Assembly (NCBI RefSeq): GCF_015207735.1
Contig: NZ_JADEWG010000041.1
Location: 1 to 51,130, forward strand
DNA from: [Phormidium] sp. LEGE 05292
GTDB taxonomy: Bacteria; Cyanobacteriota; Cyanobacteriia; Cyanobacteriales; Aerosakkonemataceae
Direction of reading: 5' to 3'
DNA length: 51,130 nt
Shown here in pieces: positions 40,731 through 49,844 of the stretch (positions are counted from its first letter, which is position 1; each line of letters begins with the position of its first letter). Under the pieces are notes generated by a model. It ran no database searches and was not told the DNA's origin. It saw nothing but the letters and a program-made list of their open reading frames with translations. The position numbers and the translations under genes were made by a program.

Positions 40731-41318
40731 CTAAATTTCGTAATGCCATAATTCCTCTTCTTTAACCAAAAATCTATGTAAAGAAAGGCGTTCAATCAAA
40801 CCTTGTTGTTCCAATTGAATTAAGACGCGAGTCACAGTAACGCGAGTTGCACCAAGCATTTCCGCTATATCTTGGTGAGTTAAACGTACATCAATTAACT
40901 GCCCGTTTTTAACTTCATGACCGAACCTTTTTGCCAGCCAACTTAATAGCTTAATCACCATCACATCGGTTTTTTTATAGCTACGAATTAGCAATAATTC
41001 CTCAGCTTGTTGAATATGCGCTAATAGAAGGTCTGTAATTTCCTGCCACTCTTGGGCGTGAAATGGTATTAGTTCTACTTTGGTTAAGCACTCTATTTGG
41101 TAAGCTTCCACCTTTGATAAAGCTTTACCGACAATATCTCCTGGCCCCCAAATTCCCAAAGTAACGATCGCATCGTCCTCCAGCCAAGTGGTTGCTTTGA
41201 CCACACCTGACTCAATTTTCCAAAGCTGATTTGACTTAATTGGCAATATTGACCGGGGACTGAATTGCTGGCGAATTGGTTTTACAGATTGTTTCGTTGA
41301 GAGTAGCGTAAAGAGCAT
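40731..41318 (-). CDS. Crp/Fnr family transcriptional regulator (CysR-like)
   Basis: 195 residues. The N-terminal cNMP-type beta-barrel is degenerate and shortened (IKSNQLWKIESGVVKATTWL, GIWGPGDIVGKALS). The C-terminal HTH is DVRLTHQDIAEMLGATRVTV, TRVLIQLEQQGLIERL. This resembles cyanobacterial NtcA/CysR-type regulators. It is divergent from a sulfate-type cysA gene; in Synechococcus, CysR sits in the sulfate transport cluster, so a sulfur role is a reasonable inference. The 73-bp gap holds a GTA-N8-TAC site 1 bp from its start codon, suggesting autoregulation. Confidence 0.85.
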   Translation of the reverse strand: MLFTLLSTKQSVKPIRQQFSPRSILPIKSNQLWKIESGVVKATTWLEDDAIVTLGIWGPGDIVGKALSKVEAYQIECLTKVELIPFHAQEWQEITDLLLAHIQQAEELLLIRSYKKTDVMVIKLLSWLAKRFGHEVKNGQLIDVRLTHQDIAEMLGATRVTVTRVLIQLEQQGLIERLSLHRFLVKEEELWHYEI

Positions 41319-41319
41319 G

Positions 41320-41360
41320 GTATTGTAAAATACTGTTTGTCGATGTATTTAGCGTAGTTT
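41320..41360 (+). promoter_or_regulatory. NtcA/Crp-type site and -10 box upstream of cysA
   Basis: GTA-TTGTAAAA-TAC (41320-41333) fits the GTA-N8-TAC consensus. TAGTTT (41355-41360) fits TAN3T, with a spacing of 21 bp, close to the 22-23 bp of class II NtcA promoters. It could activate cysA and repress the adjacent crp-family gene. NtcA or the adjacent regulator may bind. Confidence 0.5.
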
Positions 41361-41391
41361 TAAATATAGCAGTTTCTTGTCGAGGCACAAT

Positions 41392-42408
41392 ATGGGTATT
41401 AAAGTCGAGAATGTTTCTAAACGATTTGGCTCTTTCTCCGCCGTTGACCAGGTAAATTTAGAAGTGAAAACAGGTTCTCTGGTGGCGTTGTTAGGCCCTT
41501 CTGGATCGGGAAAATCCACTTTGTTGCGGATGATTGCAGGGTTAGAACTTCCTGATACTGGAAAAATTTGGCTGATTGGAGAAGATGCTACTTACCAGCG
41601 TGTGCAGGAACGTCACATTGGTTTTGTGTTTCAGCACTATGCTTTGTTTAAACATTTAACAATTCGCCAAAATATAGCTTTTGCTTTGGAAATTCGCAAA
41701 GTAGCGAAAAACAAGATTCAGCAGCGAGTTGAGGAACTTTTGCAGTTAGTTCAGTTGGGGGGGTTAGGCGATCGCTATCCTTCTCAACTTTCTGGTGGAC
41801 AAAGACAACGGGTTGCTTTAGCTAGAGCATTAGCAGTACAACCAAGAGTTTTGTTATTAGATGAACCTTTTGGTGCATTAGATGCCAAAGTCCGTAAAGA
41901 ATTGCGGACTTGGTTACGAAATCTGCACGAAGAAGTGCAAGTAACGACTGTATTTGTTACCCACGATCAAGAAGAAGCAATGGAAGTAGCTGATGAAATT
42001 GTGGTGATGAATCATGGTCGTGTGGAACAAGTTGGTCAACCATCAGAAATCTATGATAATCCGGCAACTCCTTTTGTGATGAGTTTTCTTGGGCCAGTGA
42101 ATGTGTTACCAGGCGATACAGGCTTTTTACATACTAATAAACGGCTCACAGAAAAAGAGCAAATTTTCCTCCGACCTCACGATGTTTTAGTTCAGCTACA
42201 ACCTGTTAAAGGTGCGGTATCTGCGAGAATTGACCGAATTATTTATTTGGGTTGGGAAATTCGCGTGGAGTTAGTTTTGGAGTCAGGAGAAAGAGTAAAT
42301 GCTTACCTAAGTCGAGAGCGTTTTCTGCAACTGCAATTGCAGCCAAGTCAACAAGTTTACGTGCAATCTAAGAAAATCAAAATTTTCCCTTATGCGGTTT
42401 TGAAATAA
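41392..42408 (+). CDS. cysA: Sulfate/thiosulfate ABC transporter ATP-binding protein
   Basis: About 338 residues from the ATG at 41392, preceded by GAGG. Walker [10 protein letters not shown] is at residues 35-43, then [20 protein letters not shown], signature [16 protein letters not shown], Walker [21 protein letters not shown], and H-loop [17 protein letters not shown]-terminal TOBE-like domain follows. The sequence is of the CysA type that powers CysTW/SbpA sulfate uptake. Those partner genes are not in this window, so this is an isolated ATPase gene between regulators. Confidence 0.88.
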   Translation: MGIKVENVSKRFGSFSAVDQVNLEVKTGSLVALLGPSGSGKSTLLRMIAGLELPDTGKIWLIGEDATYQRVQERHIGFVFQHYALFKHLTIRQNIAFALEIRKVAKNKIQQRVEELLQLVQLGGLGDRYPSQLSGGQRQRVALARALAVQPRVLLLDEPFGALDAKVRKELRTWLRNLHEEVQVTTVFVTHDQEEAMEVADEIVVMNHGRVEQVGQPSEIYDNPATPFVMSFLGPVNVLPGDTGFLHTNKRLTEKEQIFLRPHDVLVQLQPVKGAVSARIDRIIYLGWEIRVELVLESGERVNAYLSRERFLQLQLQPSQQVYVQSKKIKIFPYAVLK

Positions 42409-42466
42409 GAGTTTTGCACCTAAAAAATTAACAAGTGCCAATCGTTAACCTCAAATTTTTAGACTT

Positions 42467-42934
42467 ATGGAACCACTCCAAGAAACTAGCGATTATCCCC
42501 AGACTATTGAGCCGTTAGCACAGGTGAATTCTGAATTAGCAGCAAAAAAAGTTGTAACCAGAGCAAAAACAAGTTCGGAGCGAACCAGAGATCATTTAGC
42601 CAACGAAAGAACCTATTTGGCATGGATGCGAACTGCGATCGCTCTCACAGGTTTTGGAGTATTAATTGCACGCCTACGTTATTTGATTTCACCTGATGCT
42701 CCCGGAACAGGTTACGGTTGGGCACTTGGCTTACTTTTTGCCGGAATTGGTTTAGTAACAGTCTTACTTTCAACCCAGCACTATTTTTGGGTTCTGGGTG
42801 CAATTGATGCCGATACTTACCAACCTTCAAAAAGGTGGGTAATTCTTTTTAGTTTAGTGGTAATGCTTTTAGGAACAGGTGTAATTTATGTTCTTTTAAC
42901 TATGCCAACTAATTTAAAGTTTTCCATGTTTTAA
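42467..42934 (+). CDS. YidH/DUF202 family membrane protein
   Basis: 155 residues. A polar N-terminus of about 45 residues precedes the DUF202 signature [20 protein letters not shown] (conserved LANERT). Three helices follow ([54 protein letters not shown]). The function of the family is unknown. It lies 58 bp after cysA on the same strand, and 59 bp before the second rrf2 gene, so these three may be co-transcribed. Confidence 0.87.
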   Translation: MEPLQETSDYPQTIEPLAQVNSELAAKKVVTRAKTSSERTRDHLANERTYLAWMRTAIALTGFGVLIARLRYLISPDAPGTGYGWALGLLFAGIGLVTVLLSTQHYFWVLGAIDADTYQPSKRWVILFSLVVMLLGTGVIYVLLTMPTNLKFSMF

Positions 42935-42993
42935 AATGTAAAAAAAAAAATTATATCTCAAATTGTTTTGTTCATCTAGTTAACAACAATATC

Positions 42994-43464
42994 ATGTTAG
43001 ATTCTCCCCCAAACAACGAAAGCTACAGTCTTATGGAACTATCTTCCAAACTGGAATATGCCTTGTTAGCACTTATAGAATTAGCCAGCAATACCACTAA
43101 AAAAGTTCCGTTAACTCTTAGCGAAATTACAACTAAACAGCCAATTCCTGAACGTTACTTGGAACAAGTTTTTACTAGTCTGCGGCGTGGTGGTTTAGTA
43201 CAAAGTCATCGTGGTTCTAAAGGTGGCTATGTATTAAGTCGTGAACCTTGGGAGATTACTGTATTGGAAGTTGTGATTTCTTTAGAAGGTGAGCAGAAAG
43301 AGAAAAAGCGATCGGATTATTGCACTCTAGAAAAAGAAGCAATTTATAAAGTTTGGCAGCAAGCTAATTCTGCTTCCGAAAAAATCCTCAGCCGTTATAC
43401 TCTCCAAGATTTATGTCAGATGAGGGATGAGCGTAAACATAATAATCCTATGTATTATATCTAA
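42994..43464 (+). CDS. Rrf2 family transcriptional regulator (copy 2)
   Basis: 156 residues, or about 143 from the ATG at 43033 where similarity to copy 1 begins (MELSSKLEYALLALIELASN). HTH: IPERYLEQVFTSLRRGGLVQ, SHRGSKGGYVLSREPWEITV. The wing Cys of copy 1 is replaced by Val, and one Cys remains in the YCTLEKEAIY segment and one in DLCQM. The end is NNPMYYI. There are no three-Cys cluster ligands. It is probably paralogous to copy 1, with the crp-cysA-DUF202 genes between them. Confidence 0.88.
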   Translation: MLDSPPNNESYSLMELSSKLEYALLALIELASNTTKKVPLTLSEITTKQPIPERYLEQVFTSLRRGGLVQSHRGSKGGYVLSREPWEITVLEVVISLEGEQKEKKRSDYCTLEKEAIYKVWQQANSASEKILSRYTLQDLCQMRDERKHNNPMYYI

Positions 43465-43604
43465 ATTAGTTTTTAGATTAGGCGATCTCTGTCCAACCCT
43501 TACTGCGTCTGGGGTTGACAGATAGTTATCACCCATTCAAATTTTTTCCTCTTTCTTTGCAATTTAATATAGTAGTTATATTTGAGTTTTGAATAAGAGG
43601 TTTT

Positions 43605-43650
43605 TTTGAACCGCAGAGACGCAGAGAACACAGAGAGAAGAGAAGAAGAA
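43605..43650. repeat. ACGCAGAG-type intergenic repeat
   Basis: GAACCGCAGAGACGCAGAGA, then ACACAGAGAGAAGAGAAGAA. This is the common ACGCAGAG cyanobacterial intergenic repeat, at the 3' side of the nuclease gene. Confidence 0.55.
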
Positions 43651-43659
43651 ATTTACAAT

Positions 43660-44802
43660 TTAAATTCTTGATAACCATTTTTTGAGTGCCAAATCAATCA
43701 ACAAATCTAATAATTCATAACTTTTTTCAGCGATTTTATATTGTACATAGTTAGGTATCATTACCGCATGATACTTTAATTCCGATGTTAAATAATTTAA
43801 CTCTTCATAAGTTATTATTCCCAATTTCGAATATCTTTTTAAAATTACATTTCTGTCTTTACAGTATTGTCTAATATTTTTAAAGTCAGAAGTTATTATA
43901 TAATTTCTGGTTGCCATTTCTTTAATCTTTTCGATTCTATTAGCTATTACCTTTTTGGATGAAGTAATTTTTGAGCCTATTCCATCAGGAACGAAACCTT
44001 CTATCAAAGCCTTTCCATTCCAATCTGTCCAAAGTCTAGCTCTAGCAACTCTTTCACTTTTGCCACCTTTTAAAGCTAACCATAAAAAAAGTATAATATT
44101 ACGTTTACTATCTAGAGATAATTCAGCACATAATTTAGTTGTTTTACCCTTTTGTTTGCCATATTGGACACTACCAAGACTATAAATTTCTTCCATACGT
44201 GGATCAAATCTGAGGATTTTATGCCGGACTTTTAAAATTTCTTGTTTTTCCGACTCAGTACAATTAACCAGTAGTTTGAAAAACGCTCTTGGAGGCTCAG
44301 GTATATCATCGTTACTTTCCTTTTCTTGAAACGGAATCTCTAATTTTGTAATTTTATCATTTTCCACATTTTTCAACTGAAGATAGAACTTTTCTGAATC
44401 TGCCAAAACCGTAAATTGCCAAAATTCAATAGACAAATGGTGATACTTTCTGTCTGTAAAATTATCTCGGTGAAAACTTGGCGCAACAGCAATTAACCGC
44501 ACAGGTTTTTCATAATCAATTCGCTCACTAAAAGTCTTTTCCTCACACAAAGCATGATAATAGCGAGTTAACTGCTGCACAACATATCGATCCTCAACAT
44601 TTTTCAATTCCAAAACTACCAACTCTTGACTTTCACCCAAAGCTAAAATATCGCAAATTTGCCCATCTACAGAATATTGCCGCTTGAGAGGAGTTAACCC
44701 AAATAATTGAACTAAATTCAACCAAATAAAATCTTCCAAAGCAGCTTCGCTAGCAAATTCCCAACCTGTTCCAGTTTTTCTTAAACTAACTAAATCTAAC
44801 AT
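43660..44802 (-). CDS. PD-(D/E)XK nuclease-like protein (NucS/DUF91-like N-terminus)
   Basis: 380 residues. The N-terminal 125 residues fit the NucS/RecB-type nuclease core: E in AALEDFIW (about residue 22), YSVDGQICDILALGESQELV with the catalytic Asp (about 50), VVLELKN with the E-x-K pair (about 63-65), and the QLTRYYHAL helix. The remaining 250 residues are lysine-rich and match nothing I know; part of it (RARLWTDWNGKALIEGFVPD) could be a DNA-binding region. Solitary gene, AT-rich. A role in DNA repair or defence is possible. Confidence 0.75.
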   Translation of the reverse strand: MLDLVSLRKTGTGWEFASEAALEDFIWLNLVQLFGLTPLKRQYSVDGQICDILALGESQELVVLELKNVEDRYVVQQLTRYYHALCEEKTFSERIDYEKPVRLIAVAPSFHRDNFTDRKYHHLSIEFWQFTVLADSEKFYLQLKNVENDKITKLEIPFQEKESNDDIPEPPRAFFKLLVNCTESEKQEILKVRHKILRFDPRMEEIYSLGSVQYGKQKGKTTKLCAELSLDSKRNIILFLWLALKGGKSERVARARLWTDWNGKALIEGFVPDGIGSKITSSKKVIANRIEKIKEMATRNYIITSDFKNIRQYCKDRNVILKRYSKLGIITYEELNYLTSELKYHAVMIPNYVQYKIAEKSYELLDLLIDLALKKWLSRI

Positions 44803-44986
44803 TCTGTCACTACTAAAAAAATATGCTCAATTTAGTATTCCCACAGATAGATCAGCTTTAACTAACTGGTAAAAAATCATATTGTTAACCTTTCTTAAGT
44901 TTTCTCGCTAGCAACTAGCGGCTAGCCTTTCTATAATTTAAGTAAACTGCTCTATTAGTAGCGTTATAGAAACAAAGGCAAAACAG

Positions 44987-45352
44987 ATGCAAATTACAGA
45001 TAGCGATCGCGCCGCCATCCGGTTTGTTATCGAACGCCAACTGGAAGCATTTCAGCACGAGGATGCCTTTACTGCATTCTCACTTGCTACCCCAGGAATT
45101 CAAGTTACATTCCAAACCCCGGAAAACTTCATGGAGATGGTGCGCTCTTCCTACGAAGCAGTCTACCGTCCTCGTTCAGTAATATTTGAAAACCTGGCAA
45201 TTGTTAACGGTGCTTTAGCGCAACCAGTATTGGTGCTCGATCCCGAAGGAAACCCCAGAAGGGCACTTTACCAAATGGAAAAACAACCTGATGGTAGTTG
45301 GCGAATCAACGGTTGTTTCCTAGTTCCGATCGAAGTCCAACCACCTATTTAA
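44987..45352 (+). CDS. DUF4864 domain protein
   Basis: 121 residues of the NTF2-like DUF4864 family: AIRFVIERQLEAFQHEDAFT, AFSLATPGIQVTFQTPENFM, EMVRSSYEAVYRPRSVIFEN, ALYQMEKQPDGSWRINGCFL. It has no signal peptide. The function of the family is unknown. It converges with the methyltransferase gene with 4 bp between the ends. Confidence 0.87.
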   Translation: MQITDSDRAAIRFVIERQLEAFQHEDAFTAFSLATPGIQVTFQTPENFMEMVRSSYEAVYRPRSVIFENLAIVNGALAQPVLVLDPEGNPRRALYQMEKQPDGSWRINGCFLVPIEVQPPI

Positions 45353-45356
45353 AATT

Positions 45357-46043
45357 TCATCTCGGCGGACATACCTTTAATATTTGGTTGCCGCCTTTTT
45401 GAAATTCATATCCCACTTGTTTCACTTCCACACTATAACCTTGCATTTCCAATTTATTGATTACAGGTTCTAAGATAGGTGATACTTCTCCCGATATATT
45501 TAAAATCGGAAAAATTCTCACTTCTTTAGCAACCCGACACATTTCCCGAATCGCCGCCAAATGGAATTCTTCTAAAAGTTGCTCAGAATAAGTAAACAGG
45601 AAATGTGAGCATAAAGCTAAATCAAACTGATAATTATTAAAAGGTAATACTGGCAACCCATGCGGCAGATAACGCCCTTCTTTTAGCCCAAAGTCAAAAT
45701 CTGCCAAAAATTTTTCCATTGCTGTCATGCGTACCTGTCCTAATTGCTCAGGAGAGGTAATTTCCTGCCACACATAACAATCTAAATTTGCTTGCACACC
45801 ATTAACAACTGCTGAGTAAGTATCTTGAATTCGCTGTCTAATTTCATCAGCAGTAAAATAGTAAACCGGATCGCAAGATATTACATTGTATCCTTGCTCA
45901 GTCATTTCCGCATTAAAACTAGAAGGGCCTCCACCACAATCTAAAATCTTTAACTTTAACTCATCTGTTGTGAGATTAAACATTCTCACATATTCGGCAA
46001 AATTGCGCCCCCAAGGAATGACATTTTCCAGTTTTAGACCCAC
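45357..46043 (-). CDS. Class I SAM-dependent methyltransferase
   Basis: 228 residues. Motif I is KLKILDCGGGPSSFNAEMTE (residues about 31-50), then the acidic post-I VISCDPVYYFTADEIRQRI. Motif IV is likely FDLALCSHFLFTYSEQLLEE. The middle region (VQANLDCYVWQEITSPEQLG) is longer than minimal enzymes. No specific substrate can be named. It is a solitary gene 107 bp from pckA, which is on the same strand upstream. Confidence 0.8.
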   Translation of the reverse strand: MGLKLENVIPWGRNFAEYVRMFNLTTDELKLKILDCGGGPSSFNAEMTEQGYNVISCDPVYYFTADEIRQRIQDTYSAVVNGVQANLDCYVWQEITSPEQLGQVRMTAMEKFLADFDFGLKEGRYLPHGLPVLPFNNYQFDLALCSHFLFTYSEQLLEEFHLAAIREMCRVAKEVRIFPILNISGEVSPILEPVINKLEMQGYSVEVKQVGYEFQKGGNQILKVCPPR

Positions 46044-46150
46044 TAATTTGTTGCTCCTACATTACAAAAAAATAAGGGGAGGAATTACCCACCCCACACA
46101 AGAGATTATCAAAAGCCGATCGCGAATTCAACACTGGAAAAGCGATCGAC

Positions 46151-47824
46151 CTAACCTAAACTAGGCGCAGCTTCCATAATTTCTCGTGGTACTCGTTGGT
46201 ATTGCTTAAAGTTTTCCACAAACTTGTGTGCCAAAGCTTTCGCTTTTTCTTGATATGCTTCTGGATTGCTCCAAGTATTGATCGGATCTAAAATATTACT
46301 ATCTACACCCGGAACAGACTCAGGAACTAAAATGTGGAAAATTGGATGGTGATGGAATTTTACATGATTTAATTCACCACTCAAAGCCGCTGAAATCATC
46401 GCACGAGTATCTGCGATCGCAATCCGTTTACCTACACCATAAGGCCCACCAGTCCAACCAGTATTTACCAGATATACATCAGCATTATATTCAATAATTC
46501 TGTCGTACAACATCTCAGCGTAAACAATCGGAGACAGAGGTAAAAATGGCTTACCAAAACAAGAAGAAAAAGTCGCTTGCGGTTCAGTAATTCCCCTTTC
46601 TGTACCAGCTAAATTACTCGTATAACCAGAGATGAAATGATACATTGCCTGTCTGTTTGTCAGTTTAGCAATCGGAGGCAAAACACCAAAAGCATCTGCG
46701 GTTAAAAAGATTACTGTTTTTGGATGACCACCAAAACCAGGTATTACACAATCAGGAATAAATTCCACTGGATAAGCAGCCCTAGTATTTTCCGTAACGC
46801 TGCTATCGTTATAATCTGGAGTCCGTTTTTCTGGGTCAATAGTTACATTTTCAATTAACGAACCAAAACGCAACGCTTCCCAAATTTGCGGTTCATTTTT
46901 CTTAGAAAGGCGAATAGTTTTAGCATAACATCCACCTTCAAAATTGAAGACTCCTTGCGTTGACCATCCATGTTCATCATCACCGATTAAACGACGTTCT
47001 GGATCGGCAGATAACGTTGTTTTTCCTGTACCCGAAAGACCAAAAAATAAAGCTGTATTACCATTTTCGTCCATATTGGCAGCACAGTGCATCGGCAAAA
47101 CATTCCGTTTCGTCATTAAATAATTCATGAATGAGAACACGGATTTTTTCATTTCCCCAGCATAGTGAGTTCCGCCAATTAAAACAATTCCTTTTAGGAA
47201 ATTCACTACAATAAATGCTTCGCTATTAATGCCATCCGTTTCAGGATCGCCTTGTAAACCGGGAACGGAAATTACTGTAACATCAGCATGATGATGCTTG
47301 AGTTCTTCTGCTGTTGGTCTAATAAACAATTGATGCACAAATAAATTGTGCCAAGCAAATTCATTAATGATTCTTACACCTAACCGATATTCAGGATCGG
47401 CACCAACATAACCATCAAAAACATACAAATCTTTGCCTTGCATATAAGCAAGTGCTTTCTTGTACAGTTGCTCGAATTTCTCTACGGAAATCGGCACATT
47501 TACGCTGTTCCAATCTATCTCATCATGAATACCTGGCTCGTCAACTATAAACTTATCTTTAGGCGATCGTCCTGTATACTTTCCCGTCTTCACAAACACC
47601 GCGCCATTCTCACCTAAAATACCTTCTTGGCGTGCTAAAGTATGTTCTACTAACTGCGATACTGATAAATTACGATACACACGACCGCAATTTTTAATTC
47701 CTAAAGACTCTAACCTATAGCTTTTTCCATTCTTTGATTCGCCTACTTGGAAAAAGCTTTCTTCCAAACGGCTAATAGTTGTCATATCCAGGGAATTGAG
47801 GGGGTAAGTTGTTGAGTTCAGCAT
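46151..47824 (-). CDS. pckA: Phosphoenolpyruvate carboxykinase (ATP)
   Basis: About 557 residues from the ATG at 47824; GTG at 47833 and ATG at 47785 are alternatives. Key motifs are the substrate loop [14 protein letters not shown]-like [12 protein letters not shown], the [20 protein letters not shown] segment, P-loop [11 protein letters not shown] near residue 265, kinase-2 [10 protein letters not shown] and the [20 protein letters not shown] stretch. It interconverts oxaloacetate and PEP using ATP, linking carbon fixation products to gluconeogenesis. The upstream 540 bp is gene-free. Confidence 0.95.
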   Translation of the reverse strand: MLNSTTYPLNSLDMTTISRLEESFFQVGESKNGKSYRLESLGIKNCGRVYRNLSVSQLVEHTLARQEGILGENGAVFVKTGKYTGRSPKDKFIVDEPGIHDEIDWNSVNVPISVEKFEQLYKKALAYMQGKDLYVFDGYVGADPEYRLGVRIINEFAWHNLFVHQLFIRPTAEELKHHHADVTVISVPGLQGDPETDGINSEAFIVVNFLKGIVLIGGTHYAGEMKKSVFSFMNYLMTKRNVLPMHCAANMDENGNTALFFGLSGTGKTTLSADPERRLIGDDEHGWSTQGVFNFEGGCYAKTIRLSKKNEPQIWEALRFGSLIENVTIDPEKRTPDYNDSSVTENTRAAYPVEFIPDCVIPGFGGHPKTVIFLTADAFGVLPPIAKLTNRQAMYHFISGYTSNLAGTERGITEPQATFSSCFGKPFLPLSPIVYAEMLYDRIIEYNADVYLVNTGWTGGPYGVGKRIAIADTRAMISAALSGELNHVKFHHHPIFHILVPESVPGVDSNILDPINTWSNPEAYQEKAKALAHKFVENFKQYQRVPREIMEAAPSLG

Positions 47825-48367
47825 ATTAAGCACCCGCCTTGTATATTTAGGTTTTAACCTAGTTGTTCATCACCAGGTATTAAGTTATTCCTATTAACTT
47901 TTACCAAAAACTTTCGGGCTAAAGTTACTTATTAATGAAATTTTGTATATTTTAATACTGTTTTGGAATTTGTAAATAAAATACAAGGTAATGAGAGGTG
48001 TACTTTTATGCAATAAACGCATCTCATAATTGTATATTTTACATTATTTTTTATCGGAAAACTCCCGAAAGCAATCTAATTCTTTAAATAGATAATTCAT
48101 TTACCAGTTAGTGCCACTTACCCTTTAAGATAGTGATATATTTTTAAGGTTGATTATGTTCGGAACTATACAATTCTACTTTAGCTTAACCAGTTATTGA
48201 GGAATTGTGTAATCTATTACTTTATAGAAACCTTTTTACTAAAATTATTTTACTTTAGTCACCCAACTAACCATTAGTAAAATAACAATCAAAAAAGTAA
48301 TTCAAGTAGCTTGTTGTGAGCACTTTAGTGCTTTGCTAAGAGGACTAAAGTCCTCACAACGAACTTA
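47825..48367. other. Long AT-rich region upstream of pckA
   Basis: No gene. It contains the small palindrome TAGGTTTTAACCTA at 47849-47862 close to the pckA start, long A/T runs, and near its far end a repeat hairpin (48313-48360). The pckA promoter cannot be placed with confidence. Confidence 0.5.
48313..48360. repeat. GTTGTGAG-type palindromic repeat
   Basis: GTTGTGAGCACTTTAGTGC pairs imperfectly with GGACTAAAGTCCTCACAAC. Outer arms GTTGTGAG and CTCACAAC are perfect. The element lies 8 bp from the larE stop and could serve as its terminator, though the T-run is missing. Confidence 0.65.
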
Positions 48368-49216
48368 TTAACTCATCATTACTTGAGATGGGGTATTACT
48401 ATTGCGAATTTCCGGGGAAAGCACTTGGTTTAATTTGCCACTGCGATAACCTTCTAAATCCAGAGTCACATAAATAAATCCAAATTCTTGAAAAGCAGTG
48501 ACTAACTGGGGTAAATCTGTTGTTAAAACAAACTCTTTAATTTGCTCTGGTGCTAATTCAATTTTGGCAGTATCACCAGTCGATCGCACGCGCAAATTTT
48601 TCCATCCCAACTTCCGCAAATGAAGTTCTGCTCTCCCCACTCTTTGTAATTTAGCGATCGTAATTTCTTCCCCATAAGGAAAGCGAGAACTTAAACAAGG
48701 TTGAGCAGGTTTATCCCACCAAGGAAGTCCTAAGAATTTAGAAATTTCTCGCACTTCCAATTTCGTAATTCCTACTTCCGCTAAAGGCGATCGCGCACCC
48801 CGTTCCTTCGCTGCTTGAATCCCCGGACGATAATCTCTTAAATCATCAGCATTTACCCCATCTACCACATAAGGATAACCCAAACTTAAAGCTAAAGGTT
48901 TTAGGGTATCATGCAATTCACTTTTGCAAAAATAGCAGCGATTTACTGGGTTAGCAGTGTAATTGGAATTTTCCATTTCATGAGTTTGAATTACTTGATG
49001 CGGAATCCCAATTTCTAACGCTTGAATCTTGGCATCTTCCAAATCTTCTGGTAATAAAGAAGCAGATTCCGCAGTTACAGCTAAAGCGCGATCGCCCAAA
49101 ACATCATAAGCAACTTTCGCCACCAAAGTACTATCAATTCCTCCTGAATAAGCAATAATCGTTCGCTCCATTTCCGCAAAAATGTTTTTTAATTGCTCTA
49201 ATTTTTGTTCCAACAT
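48368..49216 (-). CDS. larE: LarE family ATP-dependent sulfur transferase (three-cysteine type)
   Basis: About 282 residues from the ATG at 49216; the longer frame to 49294 adds a hydrophobic segment that is not part of the family. PP-loop SGGIDST is at residues 24-30. Cysteines C94 and C97 (NRCYFCKSEL) and C174 (QPCLSSR) form the three-Cys pattern of LarE proteins that hold a [4Fe-4S] cluster, unlike the single sacrificial Cys enzyme of Lactobacillus. LarE sulfurates the nickel-pincer cofactor precursor. LarB and LarC are not in the window. Confidence 0.87.
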   Translation of the reverse strand: MLEQKLEQLKNIFAEMERTIIAYSGGIDSTLVAKVAYDVLGDRALAVTAESASLLPEDLEDAKIQALEIGIPHQVIQTHEMENSNYTANPVNRCYFCKSELHDTLKPLALSLGYPYVVDGVNADDLRDYRPGIQAAKERGARSPLAEVGITKLEVREISKFLGLPWWDKPAQPCLSSRFPYGEEITIAKLQRVGRAELHLRKLGWKNLRVRSTGDTAKIELAPEQIKEFVLTTDLPQLVTAFQEFGFIYVTLDLEGYRSGKLNQVLSPEIRNSNTPSQVMMS

Positions 49217-49392
49217 AGTTTCCCATCTCACAAACTCAATCAGTAGAAGACAGAAGCAAAGAAGAGTTGTACAAAGCTTTTCACCTTTTTTCAACTTAGA
49301 GATTATTTCTGCCGTGCTGCACTAACTACTACTTTGCCACCTTTCTAGGTTAACAATTTCTGTTATACCAATTCACGAAATGAATAATAACG

Positions 49393-49541
49393 CAAGTTGC
49401 TAGTTATTAATTCTTTCTTGTTCCCCCCTTGAGTAAGGGGGGTTAGGGGGGATCTTAGGCTGTGATTACTAGGTTTAGATCCCCCCAACCCCCCTTAATA
49501 AGGGGGGCTAAGAAAGAGTTAGACTTGTAACTAGCAACTTG
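49393..49541. repeat. 149-bp nested palindrome with GATCCCCC core
   Basis: The outer arms CAAGTTGCTAGTTA (49393-49406) and TAACTAGCAACTTG (49528-49541) are perfect 14-bp repeats. Inner TTCTTTCTT pairs with AAGAAAG. The core carries two inverted GATCCCCCC/GGGGGGATC units. A 19-bp piece of one arm recurs at 2820-2838. Confidence 0.8.
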
Positions 49542-49559
49542 AGTTAATACATATCTGAA

Positions 49560-49626
49560 AAGGGCGGGTTTTGTTGAAGATTTGATGGTGGGTAGCCCAA
49601 GTTAATGGCTAAACCCGCCCCTACAA
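49560..49626. repeat. Dispersed palindromic repeat, copy R3 (inverted)
   Basis: Begins AAGGGCGGGTTTTGTTG and ends GGCTAAACCCGCCCCTAC, the reverse complement of R1/R2 end sequences. Confidence 0.75.
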
Positions 49627-49751
49627 ATTATTTGTATTAACCTTAACGTGAAATGGTATTACTCCTAAGTTGCCCTTCCAGCCAAGCAAATGGAAAAGTA
49701 CTCTATTCAATAATATCAAGTTGTTAAAAACCCATAATTAATAAACTTAGA

Positions 49752-49796
49752 CGATCGCATTTTTCAGCTAACTCTCTCAATAATGCGATCGTCTTA
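49752..49796. terminator. GACGATCGCAT / ATGCGATCGTC hairpin downstream of the rRNA methyltransferase gene
   Basis: Stem GACGATCGCAT (49752-49762) pairs with ATGCGATCGTC (49784-49794), enclosing about 21 nt, followed by TTATTCTG. It is about 50 bp after the stop of the rlmD-type gene. A terminator role is plausible; HIP1-like bases make the stem. Confidence 0.5.
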
Positions 49797-49844
49797 TTCT
49801 GTCGCCAAAGGTGCAAAAGCTTTATCTACCTTCTGCCTTCTGAC

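Larger units (their letters stand above)
49217..49844. other. Intergenic region occupied by two repeat elements
   Basis: It holds a nested palindrome (49393-49541), dispersed repeat R3 (49560-49626), and GCGATCG-containing short inverted sequences (GACGATCGCATTTTTCAG and AATGCGATCGTCTT, 49752-49796). No open frame. The larE promoter should lie just upstream of 49216. Confidence 0.6.
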
